Below the pieces are notes generated by a model. The model had not been told where the DNA came from. It saw only the letters and a list, made by a program, of their open reading frames with translations, and searched no databases. The translations under genes and the position numbers were made by a program. A stretch of DNA of 64,000 nt from Azophilus sp965221465 (GTDB taxonomy: Bacteria; Pseudomonadota; Gammaproteobacteria; Pseudomonadales; Azotimanducaceae). Below are positions 15,457-24,832 of the stretch, piece after piece; the stretch's first letter is position 1; every line of letters begins with the position of its first letter. The stretch is taken from contig OZ244892.1 in NCBI GenBank assembly GCA_965221465.1, positions 124,001 to 188,000 on the forward strand, in the 5' to 3' direction.

Positions 15457-16824
15457 ATGCCGGAAGCGGCTGCTCACAGCTTTGGCGGAGACCCGGGCCT
15501 CATCAACCCGGATGTCGAAGGGCTCGACGACTCTTTCGACCAGGTCATTCAGGAAATTCCCCAATCGCTGATCCGGGCTGCCGACGACTGGGCGCTGGAC
15601 CCGGCGCTGTCGGCAGATCCGTACCCGTTGCTTAAAGGCGTTCGTGACCGCTGCGGATACGTCGTGCGGGGGGAAAACGGCGTGTTCGGAGGCGTTCCGC
15701 TTGCCAACAATTGGGGTATCGACCTGGCCGGCACACCGCACTTCATCGTGCTCGGCGTTGAGGAGCAGGATGCCATCGTCAAGGATACGGAGCACTTTCG
15801 CAACGAAGACGCCTACGGTGCCCTAGGCACGGCCCAGGAGGTTGCCCACGGCGAGACGGTCGGCACCATACCGACCGTCAATGACGGGGAACCCCATGAT
15901 TTTCTGAGGGATTTCTACGATACGTTCCTGAGCGTGAACACGATGGCCATTCGCTCGCGCCGGCTCATTGGCCCGATTTGCGAGTGGCTGATCGAGCGTA
16001 TGGTTGCCCGCCTGAAGCGCGGCGAAGCGGTCTGCCTGGTGCGTGACATGGCCCTGCCCCTGACCTACAAGGCCATGAGCACGATGCTGGGCGTTCCGCA
16101 GGATCAGTTGCCGACGTTCGTGGCATTGGGCGAGAAACTCTTCTCTGCCGGCGTCAACGTGGAAGAGGGCGCGAAGGCGGGGGATGAACTCTTCGATTTC
16201 TTTTTCAGCGAGGTCGAAAAGCGTAAGCGGGAACCCGGGAAGGATGCACTTACCTACTTTGTGACGGCCACAACTGACGATGGGAGGGTGTTGAGCGATG
16301 CGGAAGCCGCCAACACCGCGCGCTTCATCCTGCCGGCGGGCATCGAGACCACCTGGCGCGGCTTGGCGTTGATGCTGCTGCAGATATTGGCCCATCGCGA
16401 GCAGTACGACGATGTCTGTCAGGACCCGAAGCTGGCGCGACGGGCGGTGGAGGAGGGGCTTCGCTATGCGCCCTCAGGCTTCGTGACACCGAGGCTTGCG
16501 TCGGCAGACATGGCGGTCGCGGGGTGCGAGATTCCCAAGGGCGGACACCTGACCATCCTGCAGGGGATAACGAACCGGGACCCCCGGCGTTGGGAAAACC
16601 CGGAGGTGTTCGACATTCACCGCAAGTTCAAGTCGAACCGGACTTTCAATACCGGCGTGCATTCCTGTGCGGGGCAGCACCTGGCGCGCCTGGAAATGAT
16701 GACCTGCCTGCAGTTGTTCGCCGAGTATCTGCCGAACCTGCACCTGGCCATCGAACCGGAGCAGGTCGAGATTCGGGGTTTTCAGGTCCGCACGCCCTTG
16801 CATATTCCGGTGTGCCTCGAGTGA
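15457..16824 (+). CDS. Cytochrome P450 monooxygenase
   Basis: A 455-residue soluble P450 with I-helix FILPAGIETTWRG, ExxR helix VEEGLRY, and heme loop FNTGVHSCAGQHLARLE. The start MPEAAAHSFGG at 15457 has an AAGGA ribosome-binding site; the earlier ATG at 15403 adds a basic peptide overlapping the ferredoxin stop. Last gene of the SRPBCC-SRPBCC-ferredoxin-P450 operon. The two P450s of this locus differ in their N-terminal halves and so probably have different substrates or positions of attack. Confidence 0.92.
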   Translation: MPEAAAHSFGGDPGLINPDVEGLDDSFDQVIQEIPQSLIRAADDWALDPALSADPYPLLKGVRDRCGYVVRGENGVFGGVPLANNWGIDLAGTPHFIVLGVEEQDAIVKDTEHFRNEDAYGALGTAQEVAHGETVGTIPTVNDGEPHDFLRDFYDTFLSVNTMAIRSRRLIGPICEWLIERMVARLKRGEAVCLVRDMALPLTYKAMSTMLGVPQDQLPTFVALGEKLFSAGVNVEEGAKAGDELFDFFFSEVEKRKREPGKDALTYFVTATTDDGRVLSDAEAANTARFILPAGIETTWRGLALMLLQILAHREQYDDVCQDPKLARRAVEEGLRYAPSGFVTPRLASADMAVAGCEIPKGGHLTILQGITNRDPRRWENPEVFDIHRKFKSNRTFNTGVHSCAGQHLARLEMMTCLQLFAEYLPNLHLAIEPEQVEIRGFQVRTPLHIPVCLE

Positions 16825-17164
16825 CCGGCCATTGCCCAGGGTGCCCTATATCAAGGTATATGTCATCAGTTTCGATCCGGCAAACGCAAGCAAGACGTCG
16901 TCGTCGGTCATGTCGGCTTCCGGCGGGATTGGGCCAACCTTGCAATGCTCCCATGAACCCGTTACATTCGTCAATTGCTCGATCAATTAATATAGGCATT
17001 GCCTGGTAGGGTCCGGCAGGTCTGAACCGGCAAACCACCAGGCCAGCCAGTGACCGAAGTGAATCGTTTCTGCGAAGGCAAGCTTGTGTTAGTCGAAGTG
17101 TTCATGTTCAACCCTGCTCACCTGATGGCAACGCGGGCACACGCGTGATGGATCTTCCCCTCTC
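16825..17164. other. Intergenic region carrying an operator-like palindrome
   Basis: No intact gene recognised on either strand. The only clear structure is the palindrome at 16973-16988, described separately. Promoter elements for the downstream TonB receptor may lie here or in the gene remnant that follows. Confidence 0.4.
16973..16988. promoter_or_regulatory. Operator-like palindrome (AATTGCTCGATCAATT)
   Basis: Seven of eight base pairs are symmetric, with the same AATTG...CAATT ends and spacing as the sites at 24567 and 32343. It lies upstream of the TonB receptor at 17445, with a gene remnant between. Confidence 0.55.
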
Positions 17165-17443
17165 ATGAATCTGGTACCGGCAATCAATACCCTCGATGAC
17201 GACATGCCGCGGGCCAAACCGGCAGTCGGCGAAGACAACTGGACCGAGAGCTTCATCTTCTGGGTGTACCTCGACGATGGCCGTCACTTCTACGTGCACC
17301 TTCACCTTCGCCGGATTCTACAGCGAGTACGACAACATACAGGTTTTCAGTACGGCATACGCGGTCGACTCGAAGAATACGGTCTTGAACTGCGCTACCG
17401 GATGTCGATCAACCAACCAACATGCAGCAATTGGAGGGATTAG
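17165..17443 (+). pseudogene. Gene remnant(s): possible DUF7064/7065-like start joined to TonB-receptor end
   Basis: This 92-codon frame lacks a full domain. Its first third (EDNWTESFIFWVYLDDGRHFY) resembles the WNES...F.D opening of DUF7064/7065-like proteins such as the one at 37044-38024. Residues at 17348-17404 (QYGIRGRLEEYGLELRYRM) closely resemble the last strand of the TonB receptor at 22224 (QYGQHGRPDEYGVELTYRF). It is best explained as leftovers of one or two genes fused by deletion; a real small gene is less likely. Confidence 0.35.
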
Positions 17444-17444
17444 C

Positions 17445-19814
17445 ATGAAACACGCAATCGCAACGGCATTTCCGCGCTGTCCGCGCTGGTTGAGCGCGCC
17501 GCTGACCGCAGCCCTGTTCGTCAGTGCCGCCTTTACCGCAACGACCGCAACCGCGTCCGAATCAGAATCCGTGATCGAAGAGGTTCTGGTTACCGCCCAG
17601 AAACGCGAACAGAGCGCCCAGGATGTGGGCGTGGCCGTCACTGCCTTCGCCGAGGACGAAATCCGGGAACTCGGCATGCTGCGCCCGGAAGATCTGTCCG
17701 CGCACACGCCGGGGCTCGACATCAAGAATGCGCTGGGCAATTACAACCCGGTGTTTACCCTGCGCGGCGTCGGCCTGAACGACTACAACGTCAACAACAA
17801 CCCCTCGGTGGGTGTGTACGTCGACGAAGTTTACATGGCCAGCGGCGCCTACCTGTCGTTCCAGATTTTCGACATGGAGCGGGTCGAGGTGCTCAAAGGG
17901 CCTCAGGGCACCTTGTACGGTCGCAACACCACCGGCGGCGCCATCAACTTCGTCACCGCCAAGCCCACCGAGGAATTCGAAGCCCATCTGGCCCTCGATT
18001 ACGGTCGTTGGAACACGCTGAAGGTGGAAGGTGCGGTCAGCGGGCCTTTGGGCGACCGAGCCCGAGGCCGTGTGGCGTTTCAGGTAAACCGGTCGGATGG
18101 CTATTTCAAGAACAACGGCAATGCGGTAGCCGCCGGCAAGGTCGGGCCCTATACCGGCGCCCTCAATTTTCTTGGCGACATTCTCGGCCAGCCGGACCCC
18201 CAGGACGTCATCCCACCCAATCCCCTGGTGCCCGCGGACGACGACTTTCTGGAGCAGGACAACTATGCGGTGCGTGGCACCCTGGATGTCGACCTCAGCG
18301 AAACCGTGGACTTTAGGGTCAGCCTGCACTATGCCGAAGACAGTGGTGACATGATGGTGCGGCCCATGAACGGCACCGACCAGAACGGCTTTACACCGCT
18401 GGACGACGACCCTTACACCATCGATTCCGGCAACACCTTCGGCGGCCCCGAGGTCGATGTGGAAGGCTTCGGCGGTTATGCGAGGCTGGGCGTCGACTTC
18501 GGGTTTGCGAGCCTCGTCTCGATCACCGGCTACGAGCAGATCGAGCGTGCTCTGCCCTTCGAGGAAACGAGCCCCTGGCGGCTTGGCGACCAGCTGTTTC
18601 TGGAAGACATGTGGGAGTTCAGCCAGGAACTGCGGCTGACGTCGAACAGCGACAGCGAATTCTTCTGGATGGTCGGGTTGTACTACGGCAAGGAGGACGT
18701 CGAGGCAGGCAAGGAAGCCAATGGCCTGGATGGCATTCTACGCGGATGGGTCAATACGGATTATGTGCAAAAGGGCGAAACCTATGCCGCGTTCGTACAC
18801 ACGGAATGGCAGATGAACGATGTCCTGCGCCTGTCGGGCGGTTTGCGCTATACCGATGACGACAAGAGTTACGCGGGAGGCTCGTTCATTCCCAACCCGC
18901 CGTTTGGCATCTATGGTACGAATCTCAGTACGCCCCTGATCGGCATACCCTACTACGGTTCGCGCGAGTTCAGCGAAGACAACGTCTCCGGCAAGATCGG
19001 CCTCGACTGGACGCCCAACGACGATCTGCTTGTTTACCTGAACTGGAACAAGGGCTACAAGAGCGGCGGATTCGACGGTTCCACCATTACCGACCCATCG
19101 GCTTTCGCGCCGTTCTTCGGCGAAGATCTGTACGCTTGGGAAATCGGCATGAAGAGCACCTGGGCGGACCGGCGGGTGCAATGGAATTCTGCTGCGTTCC
19201 TTTACGATTTCAAGAACATGCAGGCTGAGGCCCAGCGCGAGGTGCTGCCCGACACCTTCGAGAGCATCCGCGCCAACGTGGGTGAATCGGAAATCTGGGG
19301 CATCGAGTCGGAACTGTGGCTGCGCCCGGCGACGGGTCTGGACATCAAGTTCGGCATCGCCTATCTGAACACCGAGATCACCGACTGGGTGGTGGAAGGG
19401 CTCGACTCGCCCGACCCCGAGGTGGCCGCGGATGCGCAGGCGGAGCTGGAAGCGCATCTGGGCAACCATATCCCCGATTCGCCGGAATGGACAGTCAACG
19501 GCCTGGTGCGCTACACCATGCCTTTGAATGCGTCGATGAACCTCACGGTCATGGCAGACTTCAACCACGTGAGCGACGTGTTCAAGAACACCAGCAACGA
19601 CGACTACCTGAAGGCGCCGAGCTACTGGCTGTTGAATGCCCGGGTATCGCTGAGTTCCATGGACGGTCGGTGGGAGGCGTCCCTGTGGGGCAAGAACCTG
19701 GGCGACAAGTTCTACTACCTGGAACGCTTCGACAACTTCGGCCCGAGCTGGATCTACGAGACCCCGGGCGTACCGCGTCGCTATGGCGTGACGGTGCTTT
19801 ATCGCTGGCAGTAA
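17445..19814 (+). CDS. TonB-dependent outer-membrane receptor
   Basis: A 789-residue receptor with a signal peptide ending near residue 40 (ATTATASES), a TonB-box-like VIEEVLVTAQKR, and plug-domain hallmarks (TLRGVGLNDYN, ERVEVLKGPQGTLYGRNTTGGAINFVT), then a 22-strand barrel ending in an aromatic strand (YGVTVLYRWQ). Such receptors import bulky substrates by TonB energy. The start at 17445 follows a GGAGG ribosome-binding site. It lies just upstream of an SDR gene and downstream of the P450 operon, suggesting uptake of the hydrophobic substrate rather than iron, but this is inferred. Confidence 0.93.
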   Translation: MKHAIATAFPRCPRWLSAPLTAALFVSAAFTATTATASESESVIEEVLVTAQKREQSAQDVGVAVTAFAEDEIRELGMLRPEDLSAHTPGLDIKNALGNYNPVFTLRGVGLNDYNVNNNPSVGVYVDEVYMASGAYLSFQIFDMERVEVLKGPQGTLYGRNTTGGAINFVTAKPTEEFEAHLALDYGRWNTLKVEGAVSGPLGDRARGRVAFQVNRSDGYFKNNGNAVAAGKVGPYTGALNFLGDILGQPDPQDVIPPNPLVPADDDFLEQDNYAVRGTLDVDLSETVDFRVSLHYAEDSGDMMVRPMNGTDQNGFTPLDDDPYTIDSGNTFGGPEVDVEGFGGYARLGVDFGFASLVSITGYEQIERALPFEETSPWRLGDQLFLEDMWEFSQELRLTSNSDSEFFWMVGLYYGKEDVEAGKEANGLDGILRGWVNTDYVQKGETYAAFVHTEWQMNDVLRLSGGLRYTDDDKSYAGGSFIPNPPFGIYGTNLSTPLIGIPYYGSREFSEDNVSGKIGLDWTPNDDLLVYLNWNKGYKSGGFDGSTITDPSAFAPFFGEDLYAWEIGMKSTWADRRVQWNSAAFLYDFKNMQAEAQREVLPDTFESIRANVGESEIWGIESELWLRPATGLDIKFGIAYLNTEITDWVVEGLDSPDPEVAADAQAELEAHLGNHIPDSPEWTVNGLVRYTMPLNASMNLTVMADFNHVSDVFKNTSNDDYLKAPSYWLLNARVSLSSMDGRWEASLWGKNLGDKFYYLERFDNFGPSWIYETPGVPRRYGVTVLYRWQ

Positions 19815-19857
19815 CCCGGTCGCGACACGACGAACGCGAAAACCAGAAGGAAACAAC

Positions 19858-20616
19858 ATGGATCTGCAACTGAACGGCAAGAAAGCACTGGTGACTGGAG
19901 GTACGCGCGGTATCGGGCGTGCCATCGCCGAAACACTGACGGACGAAGGCTGCGATGTCGCCATATGCGCACGAAATGCAGAAATGGTGGCTGAGGCAGT
20001 CGAGGCGTTTACCTCCAAGGGTGTGAGCGCGTTCGGCAAGTCAATTGATGTGAGCGATGGCGATGCGCTCAAATCGTGGGTCGAGGCATCGGCGGCGGCG
20101 CTCGGTGGTATCGATATCCTCGTGCCAAACGTCACGGGCAGCACGGCGCCCGGCGAGGAAGGCTGGCGGTCGCACTTCGATCACGACCTGCTTGGCACGG
20201 TGCGCATGGTGGAAGCTGCCATGCCTCATTTGAGCGATTCGGACAGCGGCAGCATCATCATGATCTCCAGTTCCGCGGCACTGGAAAAATTCGTCGCTGC
20301 CGGCCCCTACAACGCAATCAAGGCGGCGTTGCTAAACTACTCGGGAGCGCTCGCCCAAGACCTCGCGCCGAAAAACATACGCGTGAACATCATCTCGCCG
20401 GGCCCGATATTCATCGAAGGCGGTTCGTGGCACCACATCAAGCGCAACATGGCGCCTTTCTACGAAGCCACACTGGCTGAGATTCCGCTCGGACGCATGG
20501 GCACAGGGGCCGAAGTGGCAGCCCAGGTCGCACTGCTTGCAAGCCCACGTGCAGGTTTCACCACAGGCACCAACGTGGTGATCGACGGGGGTATAACGAA
20601 GCGCATTCAGTATTAG
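19858..20616 (+). CDS. Short-chain dehydrogenase/reductase (SDR)
   Basis: A 252-residue classical SDR. Cofactor loop TGGTRGIG at residues 13-20, active-site serine in ISSSAALE (about 138-139) and the YxxxK pair Tyr151/Lys155 (YNAIK). The usual NNAG is replaced by PNVTGS, a known variant. It ends with a typical IDGGITKRIQY. An AAGGAA ribosome-binding site precedes the ATG, 43 bp after the TonB receptor, so the two are likely co-transcribed. It would oxidise a hydroxyl or reduce a keto group on the imported compound. Confidence 0.92.
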   Translation: MDLQLNGKKALVTGGTRGIGRAIAETLTDEGCDVAICARNAEMVAEAVEAFTSKGVSAFGKSIDVSDGDALKSWVEASAAALGGIDILVPNVTGSTAPGEEGWRSHFDHDLLGTVRMVEAAMPHLSDSDSGSIIMISSSAALEKFVAAGPYNAIKAALLNYSGALAQDLAPKNIRVNIISPGPIFIEGGSWHHIKRNMAPFYEATLAEIPLGRMGTGAEVAAQVALLASPRAGFTTGTNVVIDGGITKRIQY

Positions 20617-20712
20617 GCGCGAGTCCGGGCCTTCCGAATCAACCGGCACTTTTTGCCTCGATCAATACGCTCCCGATTGGATCGGACGACCCGATCGGCA
20701 CGGTGGCCCTCA

Positions 20713-22125
20713 TCAGGATTGGCGTTTCTTGTATGGCGGTCGCATGGCCGAGGCCAGCTTAGAGGCGAGCTTGGATTGGCTGTAGATCGATTTTGCGTGA
20801 CTGAAATTCTTGAACCCGTCGTAGCCGTGGTAGCAACCCATCCCGCTCGGCCCGACACCGCCGAAGGGCAGGTCTTCCTGGGCGACGTGCATTATGACGT
20901 CGTTCACCGTAACGCCGCCTGAGGTTGTGTGGGAAAGAATCTTTTCTTCTTCGGCCTTGTCCTGGCCAAAGTAGTACAGACCCAGCGGGCGCTCCTTGTT
21001 GTTGACGTAATCGATGGTCTCCTCGACTTCGTTATATTCCTTCACCGGCAGCAGAGGGCCGAAAATCTCGTCCTGCATGACTTGCATGTCATCGGTGGGG
21101 TTGAGCAAGAGCGTGGGCGGAATGCGGTGATGTTGCTGTTGCGAGAAATCCTCGCCTGCGGGATTGATTTCCACCACATCCGCTCCCTTCGCCTCGGCAT
21201 CCTCGACGTATCCCTTGAGGCGGTCGAAGTGACGCCGGTTTACGATCGAGGTGTAGTCGGGGTTGTCCTTGATATCGGGATACATCCTGGCGACGGATTC
21301 CTGCGCGTGTTGCACGAACTCATCCCGGGAATCTTCGGGCAGGAAGACGTAGTCCGGCGCCAAACAGATCTGCCCGGCATTCAAGGTCTTGCCGGCCATG
21401 ATGTTGCTCGCGGCAAGTTCCATGTCGGCGCTTCGACCGATAATCACGGGTGACTTTCCGCCGAGTTCCAGCGTGACGGGCACGAGATTCTCCGCCGCAG
21501 CCTTCATCACATGCCTGGCGATGCTCGTTGCGCCGGTAAAGAGCAGGTGATCGAATTGCAGCCGTGAGAAGGCGCCGCCGACATCCGGCCCGCCGGTGAA
21601 TACCGCCACCTCCTCTTCGTCGAAGTTTTCGGCGAAGCACTCTTTCATCAGCGCCGAGGTCTGGGCCGTGAATTCCGAGGGCTTGATCATGGTGCGGTTC
21701 CCGGCCGCGAAAATGCCGGCAAGCGGCGTGAAGGTGAGATTTACCGGGAAATTCCATGGGCTGATGCAGCCAACCACGCCCAGGGGCTGATACTCGATTC
21801 TGCCCCGCGAGCCGACCAGGCCCAAGGGGAACATCACCTTGCGCCGCTCCGGCTTCATCCATTCCCGCAGCTTCTTCTTGGCGTGCTCGAGTGGCCCGAT
21901 GGAGCCGTCGATGTCCGTGAATCTGGACTGTTCCAGCGAACGATGGCCGAAGTCGGCCGCCATGGCCTCGCTCAGCTTGTCCCCATGTTTCTCGAGGATA
22001 TCGATCGCCCGATCGATCCGATCGATTCTCGTTTTCGCCGTGACGACGCCTTCGGCAAGGTAGGCCTTTTTCTGGCGGTCGAGCACCGCCTGCATTTCGG
22101 ATTGGGTGGGTTCTGCGTTGGTCAC
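20713..22125 (-). CDS. Aldehyde dehydrogenase, coniferyl-aldehyde-dehydrogenase-like
   Basis: A 470-residue NAD(P)-dependent aldehyde dehydrogenase. The general base Glu220 lies in LELGGKSP and the catalytic Cys254 in GQICLAPDY; ISPWNFP and FTGATSIARHV mark the cofactor site. The length and C-terminus (SGMGCYHGYDGFKNFSHAKSIY) fit the CalB/class 3-like short group without a long N-terminal extension. It is transcribed toward the SDR gene (convergent) and lies 98 bp downstream of a TonB receptor on the same strand, so those two may be one transcript. Substrate aldehyde unknown. Confidence 0.92.
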   Translation of the reverse strand: MTNAEPTQSEMQAVLDRQKKAYLAEGVVTAKTRIDRIDRAIDILEKHGDKLSEAMAADFGHRSLEQSRFTDIDGSIGPLEHAKKKLREWMKPERRKVMFPLGLVGSRGRIEYQPLGVVGCISPWNFPVNLTFTPLAGIFAAGNRTMIKPSEFTAQTSALMKECFAENFDEEEVAVFTGGPDVGGAFSRLQFDHLLFTGATSIARHVMKAAAENLVPVTLELGGKSPVIIGRSADMELAASNIMAGKTLNAGQICLAPDYVFLPEDSRDEFVQHAQESVARMYPDIKDNPDYTSIVNRRHFDRLKGYVEDAEAKGADVVEINPAGEDFSQQQHHRIPPTLLLNPTDDMQVMQDEIFGPLLPVKEYNEVEETIDYVNNKERPLGLYYFGQDKAEEEKILSHTTSGGVTVNDVIMHVAQEDLPFGGVGPSGMGCYHGYDGFKNFSHAKSIYSQSKLASKLASAMRPPYKKRQS

Positions 22126-22223
22126 GATGCTCCTCTCGAGTTCCGGCCTGTGCGTGCAATATGATGAGCCTATACGCGCGGAGGTCGCTACTCAAGGATT
22201 GCTTGCCATTGCAGATGAGGGAA

Positions 22224-24449
22224 CTAGAACCGATACGTCAACTCCACCCCATACTCATCGGGGCGCCCGTGTTGCCCATATTGGGTACCGGGAACACCCT
22301 CGGTGGCGCCGGTCAGATAGAACTGGTCGCCAATGTTCTTGCCGTAGGCGCGCACCTCGAGGTTTTCGTCGAACGTTGCGCTCAGAAAGGCATTGAACAA
22401 CTCGTACCCATCCTGGGTGAGCGCCCCTTCCGGGCGGACAGAATAGAGGAACGAATAGACGATCTCGCTCGTCACGTAAAGCTCGGCTCGCGCCCTGAGG
22501 CGTACGCGCTCGGTCAGGGCGTGATCCAGGTTCACCCCGAAGACGCCCGTAAACTCCGGGGACCGGTTCAACGCGTCGCCCGAAAAATCCGTCACCGCCT
22601 GCCTGACTCCGTCGAACGTCACGAAATCATCGTATTCGGCCTCGGCCAGCCAGGTAAGCTGCGCGTCGATGCTGAACAGGTCCGTCAGGCGCCAGTCCAT
22701 ATCCAGGTCGAATCCGGCGATTGTCGCCTCTGCAGCATTGACGATGTCCGGAAAGCCCGGATTGGCCGGCGGATTCACGAATAGCTGTATGTTCTCGTAG
22801 GTGCTGTGAAAACCGGCCACCGCAAACGAGAAGCTGTCCGATAGCCTGCCTTTCAGGCCGATCTCGTATGAAATGAGCTCTTCCGGCTCATAAAAGCCAC
22901 CGGTATTGTTGTTGATACCGCCTGCCTTGTAGCCTTCCGCGATACGGAGATAGGAAAAGATGTTGTCGCTCAGGTCATACTCCAGGCCGACCTGCCAGGT
23001 GACTGCGGTATCCGCAACCTCGAACCCGTCGAGGGAGGCGCCGGGCACCGTGAAGAACGGCGTCACGATCGTCGACTGGTTTCCGTACGCCTTCTTTTCG
23101 TCGTCTGTCCACCGTATACCCCCGTTCAGGCGCCAGCGATCCGTCATCTCATACTGGCCGTCCGCGAAGAACGCGTAAGAGGTCAGTTCCTGTCCGTTCA
23201 GGATTTGAAAGAACGTGCCAACCGGCAGTGCGGGTCCGGCGATATTGAGATCGAATTCCGTGTCGTTTTCGGCGTCCTCGTTCAGATAGTAGGCACCGAC
23301 AATCCAATTCAGCCTGTCGATCTCACCGGAAAGCAGCAGTTCCTCGGAAAACTGGTCGGCCTCGATGCCCGAGAATCTCACTGAAACCAGGCCTTCGGCG
23401 AAACCGCTGGGCAATCCGACATCGGAAATCCACAAGCTCTCGAAATCGATATAACCGGTAATCGATTTCAGTGTTGCCCAGCCGAGATCGAACTCGAACG
23501 TGAGCGCATGCAGACCCATCTCTCGGTCAGTAAAGGGATCGATGCGGTTTACCACGGTGTAGTCGTCGGAAACAATACCGGCCGGTGGTGTGGCCAGTGG
23601 CGTCAGACCCAGCAGAGTGCCCAGAAACGTGGCGACACCGGCGGATTCGACGACGGTATGGTCCTGCCCCGGCGCGATCGCTTCATAGTTGGTATAACTG
23701 AACGCGTAATCCACCGATACGTTGTCTCTCGGGGCCCAGGCCAGGGCAACGCGGCCAAGGGTCTGTTCCCTGCTGTTCAGGTTGTCGGTGCCGGTGGCGA
23801 GATTCTCGATATAGCCGTCGTCTTCTTCCCAGGAACCGGCAACGCGAATGCCAAACGTATCGCCACCGGAGTTCACGACCCCGCTGATTTCTCTTCGGTT
23901 GAACGATCCGATACCCGTCGAGAATTCACCGCTGACGCCATCCTCAGGCTTGGCCGTGATCAGGTTGATCGCGCCGCCCGTTGCGTTACGGCCGAACGCC
24001 GAACCCTGCGGACCTTTCAGCACCTCGATCTGCGCCAGATCGAGAAAACCGCCCAGCACGGCCTGGGTTCGTTGAATGACAACGCCGTCCACGTAGGTCG
24101 TTACGCCGTTCTCGGCCTGGATCTGGAAGTTGTCGAAACCCACGCCGCGTATCGCCACCCGTGGCGTTGAACTCCCTTCGTCGATGTACAGCCCGGATAC
24201 CGCCGTTCGCAGGTCCTCCGGGTTTCTGACCTGGCGAAATTGCAGGTCTTCGCCGGTCACCACATTGATCGTGATCGGCGTATCCATCAGCGCGGTCTCG
24301 CCGCGTTTCGTTGCGGTGACGACGATCTCTTCGATGACGTCTTCCTGGGCCTCGGCCACCGCGGTTGGGGCCAGGCCGCCGGTTGCCAGGACGAAGCCTG
24401 CAGCCAGAGACGATGAAATCCTCGAAAACAGTTTGCCCGTGTGGCGCAT
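22224..24449 (-). CDS. TonB-dependent outer-membrane receptor
   Basis: A 741-residue receptor with signal peptide (MRHTGKLFSRISSSLAAGFVLATGG...AEAQ), TonB-box-like VIEEIVVTATKR, plug motif (RVAIRGVGFDNFQ; QIEVLKGPQGSAFGRNATGGAINLIT) and terminal strand YGVELTYRF. The start at 24449 has AGGGGAAT upstream and leaves a normal signal peptide; the longer frame does not. It is a paralogue of the receptor at 47792-50098: both share LMDT near the N-terminus and QRTQAV in the plug. A perfect 16-bp palindrome lies about 120 bp upstream. Confidence 0.93.
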   Translation of the reverse strand: MRHTGKLFSRISSSLAAGFVLATGGLAPTAVAEAQEDVIEEIVVTATKRGETALMDTPITINVVTGEDLQFRQVRNPEDLRTAVSGLYIDEGSSTPRVAIRGVGFDNFQIQAENGVTTYVDGVVIQRTQAVLGGFLDLAQIEVLKGPQGSAFGRNATGGAINLITAKPEDGVSGEFSTGIGSFNRREISGVVNSGGDTFGIRVAGSWEEDDGYIENLATGTDNLNSREQTLGRVALAWAPRDNVSVDYAFSYTNYEAIAPGQDHTVVESAGVATFLGTLLGLTPLATPPAGIVSDDYTVVNRIDPFTDREMGLHALTFEFDLGWATLKSITGYIDFESLWISDVGLPSGFAEGLVSVRFSGIEADQFSEELLLSGEIDRLNWIVGAYYLNEDAENDTEFDLNIAGPALPVGTFFQILNGQELTSYAFFADGQYEMTDRWRLNGGIRWTDDEKKAYGNQSTIVTPFFTVPGASLDGFEVADTAVTWQVGLEYDLSDNIFSYLRIAEGYKAGGINNNTGGFYEPEELISYEIGLKGRLSDSFSFAVAGFHSTYENIQLFVNPPANPGFPDIVNAAEATIAGFDLDMDWRLTDLFSIDAQLTWLAEAEYDDFVTFDGVRQAVTDFSGDALNRSPEFTGVFGVNLDHALTERVRLRARAELYVTSEIVYSFLYSVRPEGALTQDGYELFNAFLSATFDENLEVRAYGKNIGDQFYLTGATEGVPGTQYGQHGRPDEYGVELTYRF

Positions 24450-24566
24450 GACATTCCCCTCTAGTCCAGTTGGTCGGGCGCAACGGTCAGATCGATGGCG
24501 CGAGCCCAATCAATGGCCGAATGCCGCAAATACGACGACCTGCCCGATGCCCAGGAAACGCATCTT

Positions 24567-24582
24567 AATTGATTAATCAATT
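24567..24582. promoter_or_regulatory. Perfect 16-bp palindrome AATTGATTAATCAATT, probable operator
   Basis: All eight base pairs are symmetric. It lies in the divergent region between a TonB receptor (minus strand, starts 24449) and the DUF3604 gene (plus, starts 24833). It is the clearest member of a repeated set, and the best candidate for the binding site of a dimeric HTH regulator. Confidence 0.7.
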
Positions 24583-24832
24583 TTTTCAAGATACGATCGG
24601 CGAGTCGATAGATGGCGACGTTGTTCGCCGTTGGCTTGGTTTGGCTGAACAACGGCCTGTGGTGCGTTCGAGCGGACGCTCGAACCCCTGGCGGCGAGTT
24701 GGCCGACGGCGTTTGTTGCGATGATTGCGCCTGCTGACATACAGTTGGGACGGGTGTTACGGCGGCGTCCAGACTGCCTTTGTCTCCGTGAGCCCGCCCT
24801 GGGCGATCACTAGAGCGAGGAGGTGCGAGCAG

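Noticed and set aside
20650..20700. GATCGG/CCGATC hairpin as terminator
   Set aside because: Only six pairs and no U-run; too weak to call.
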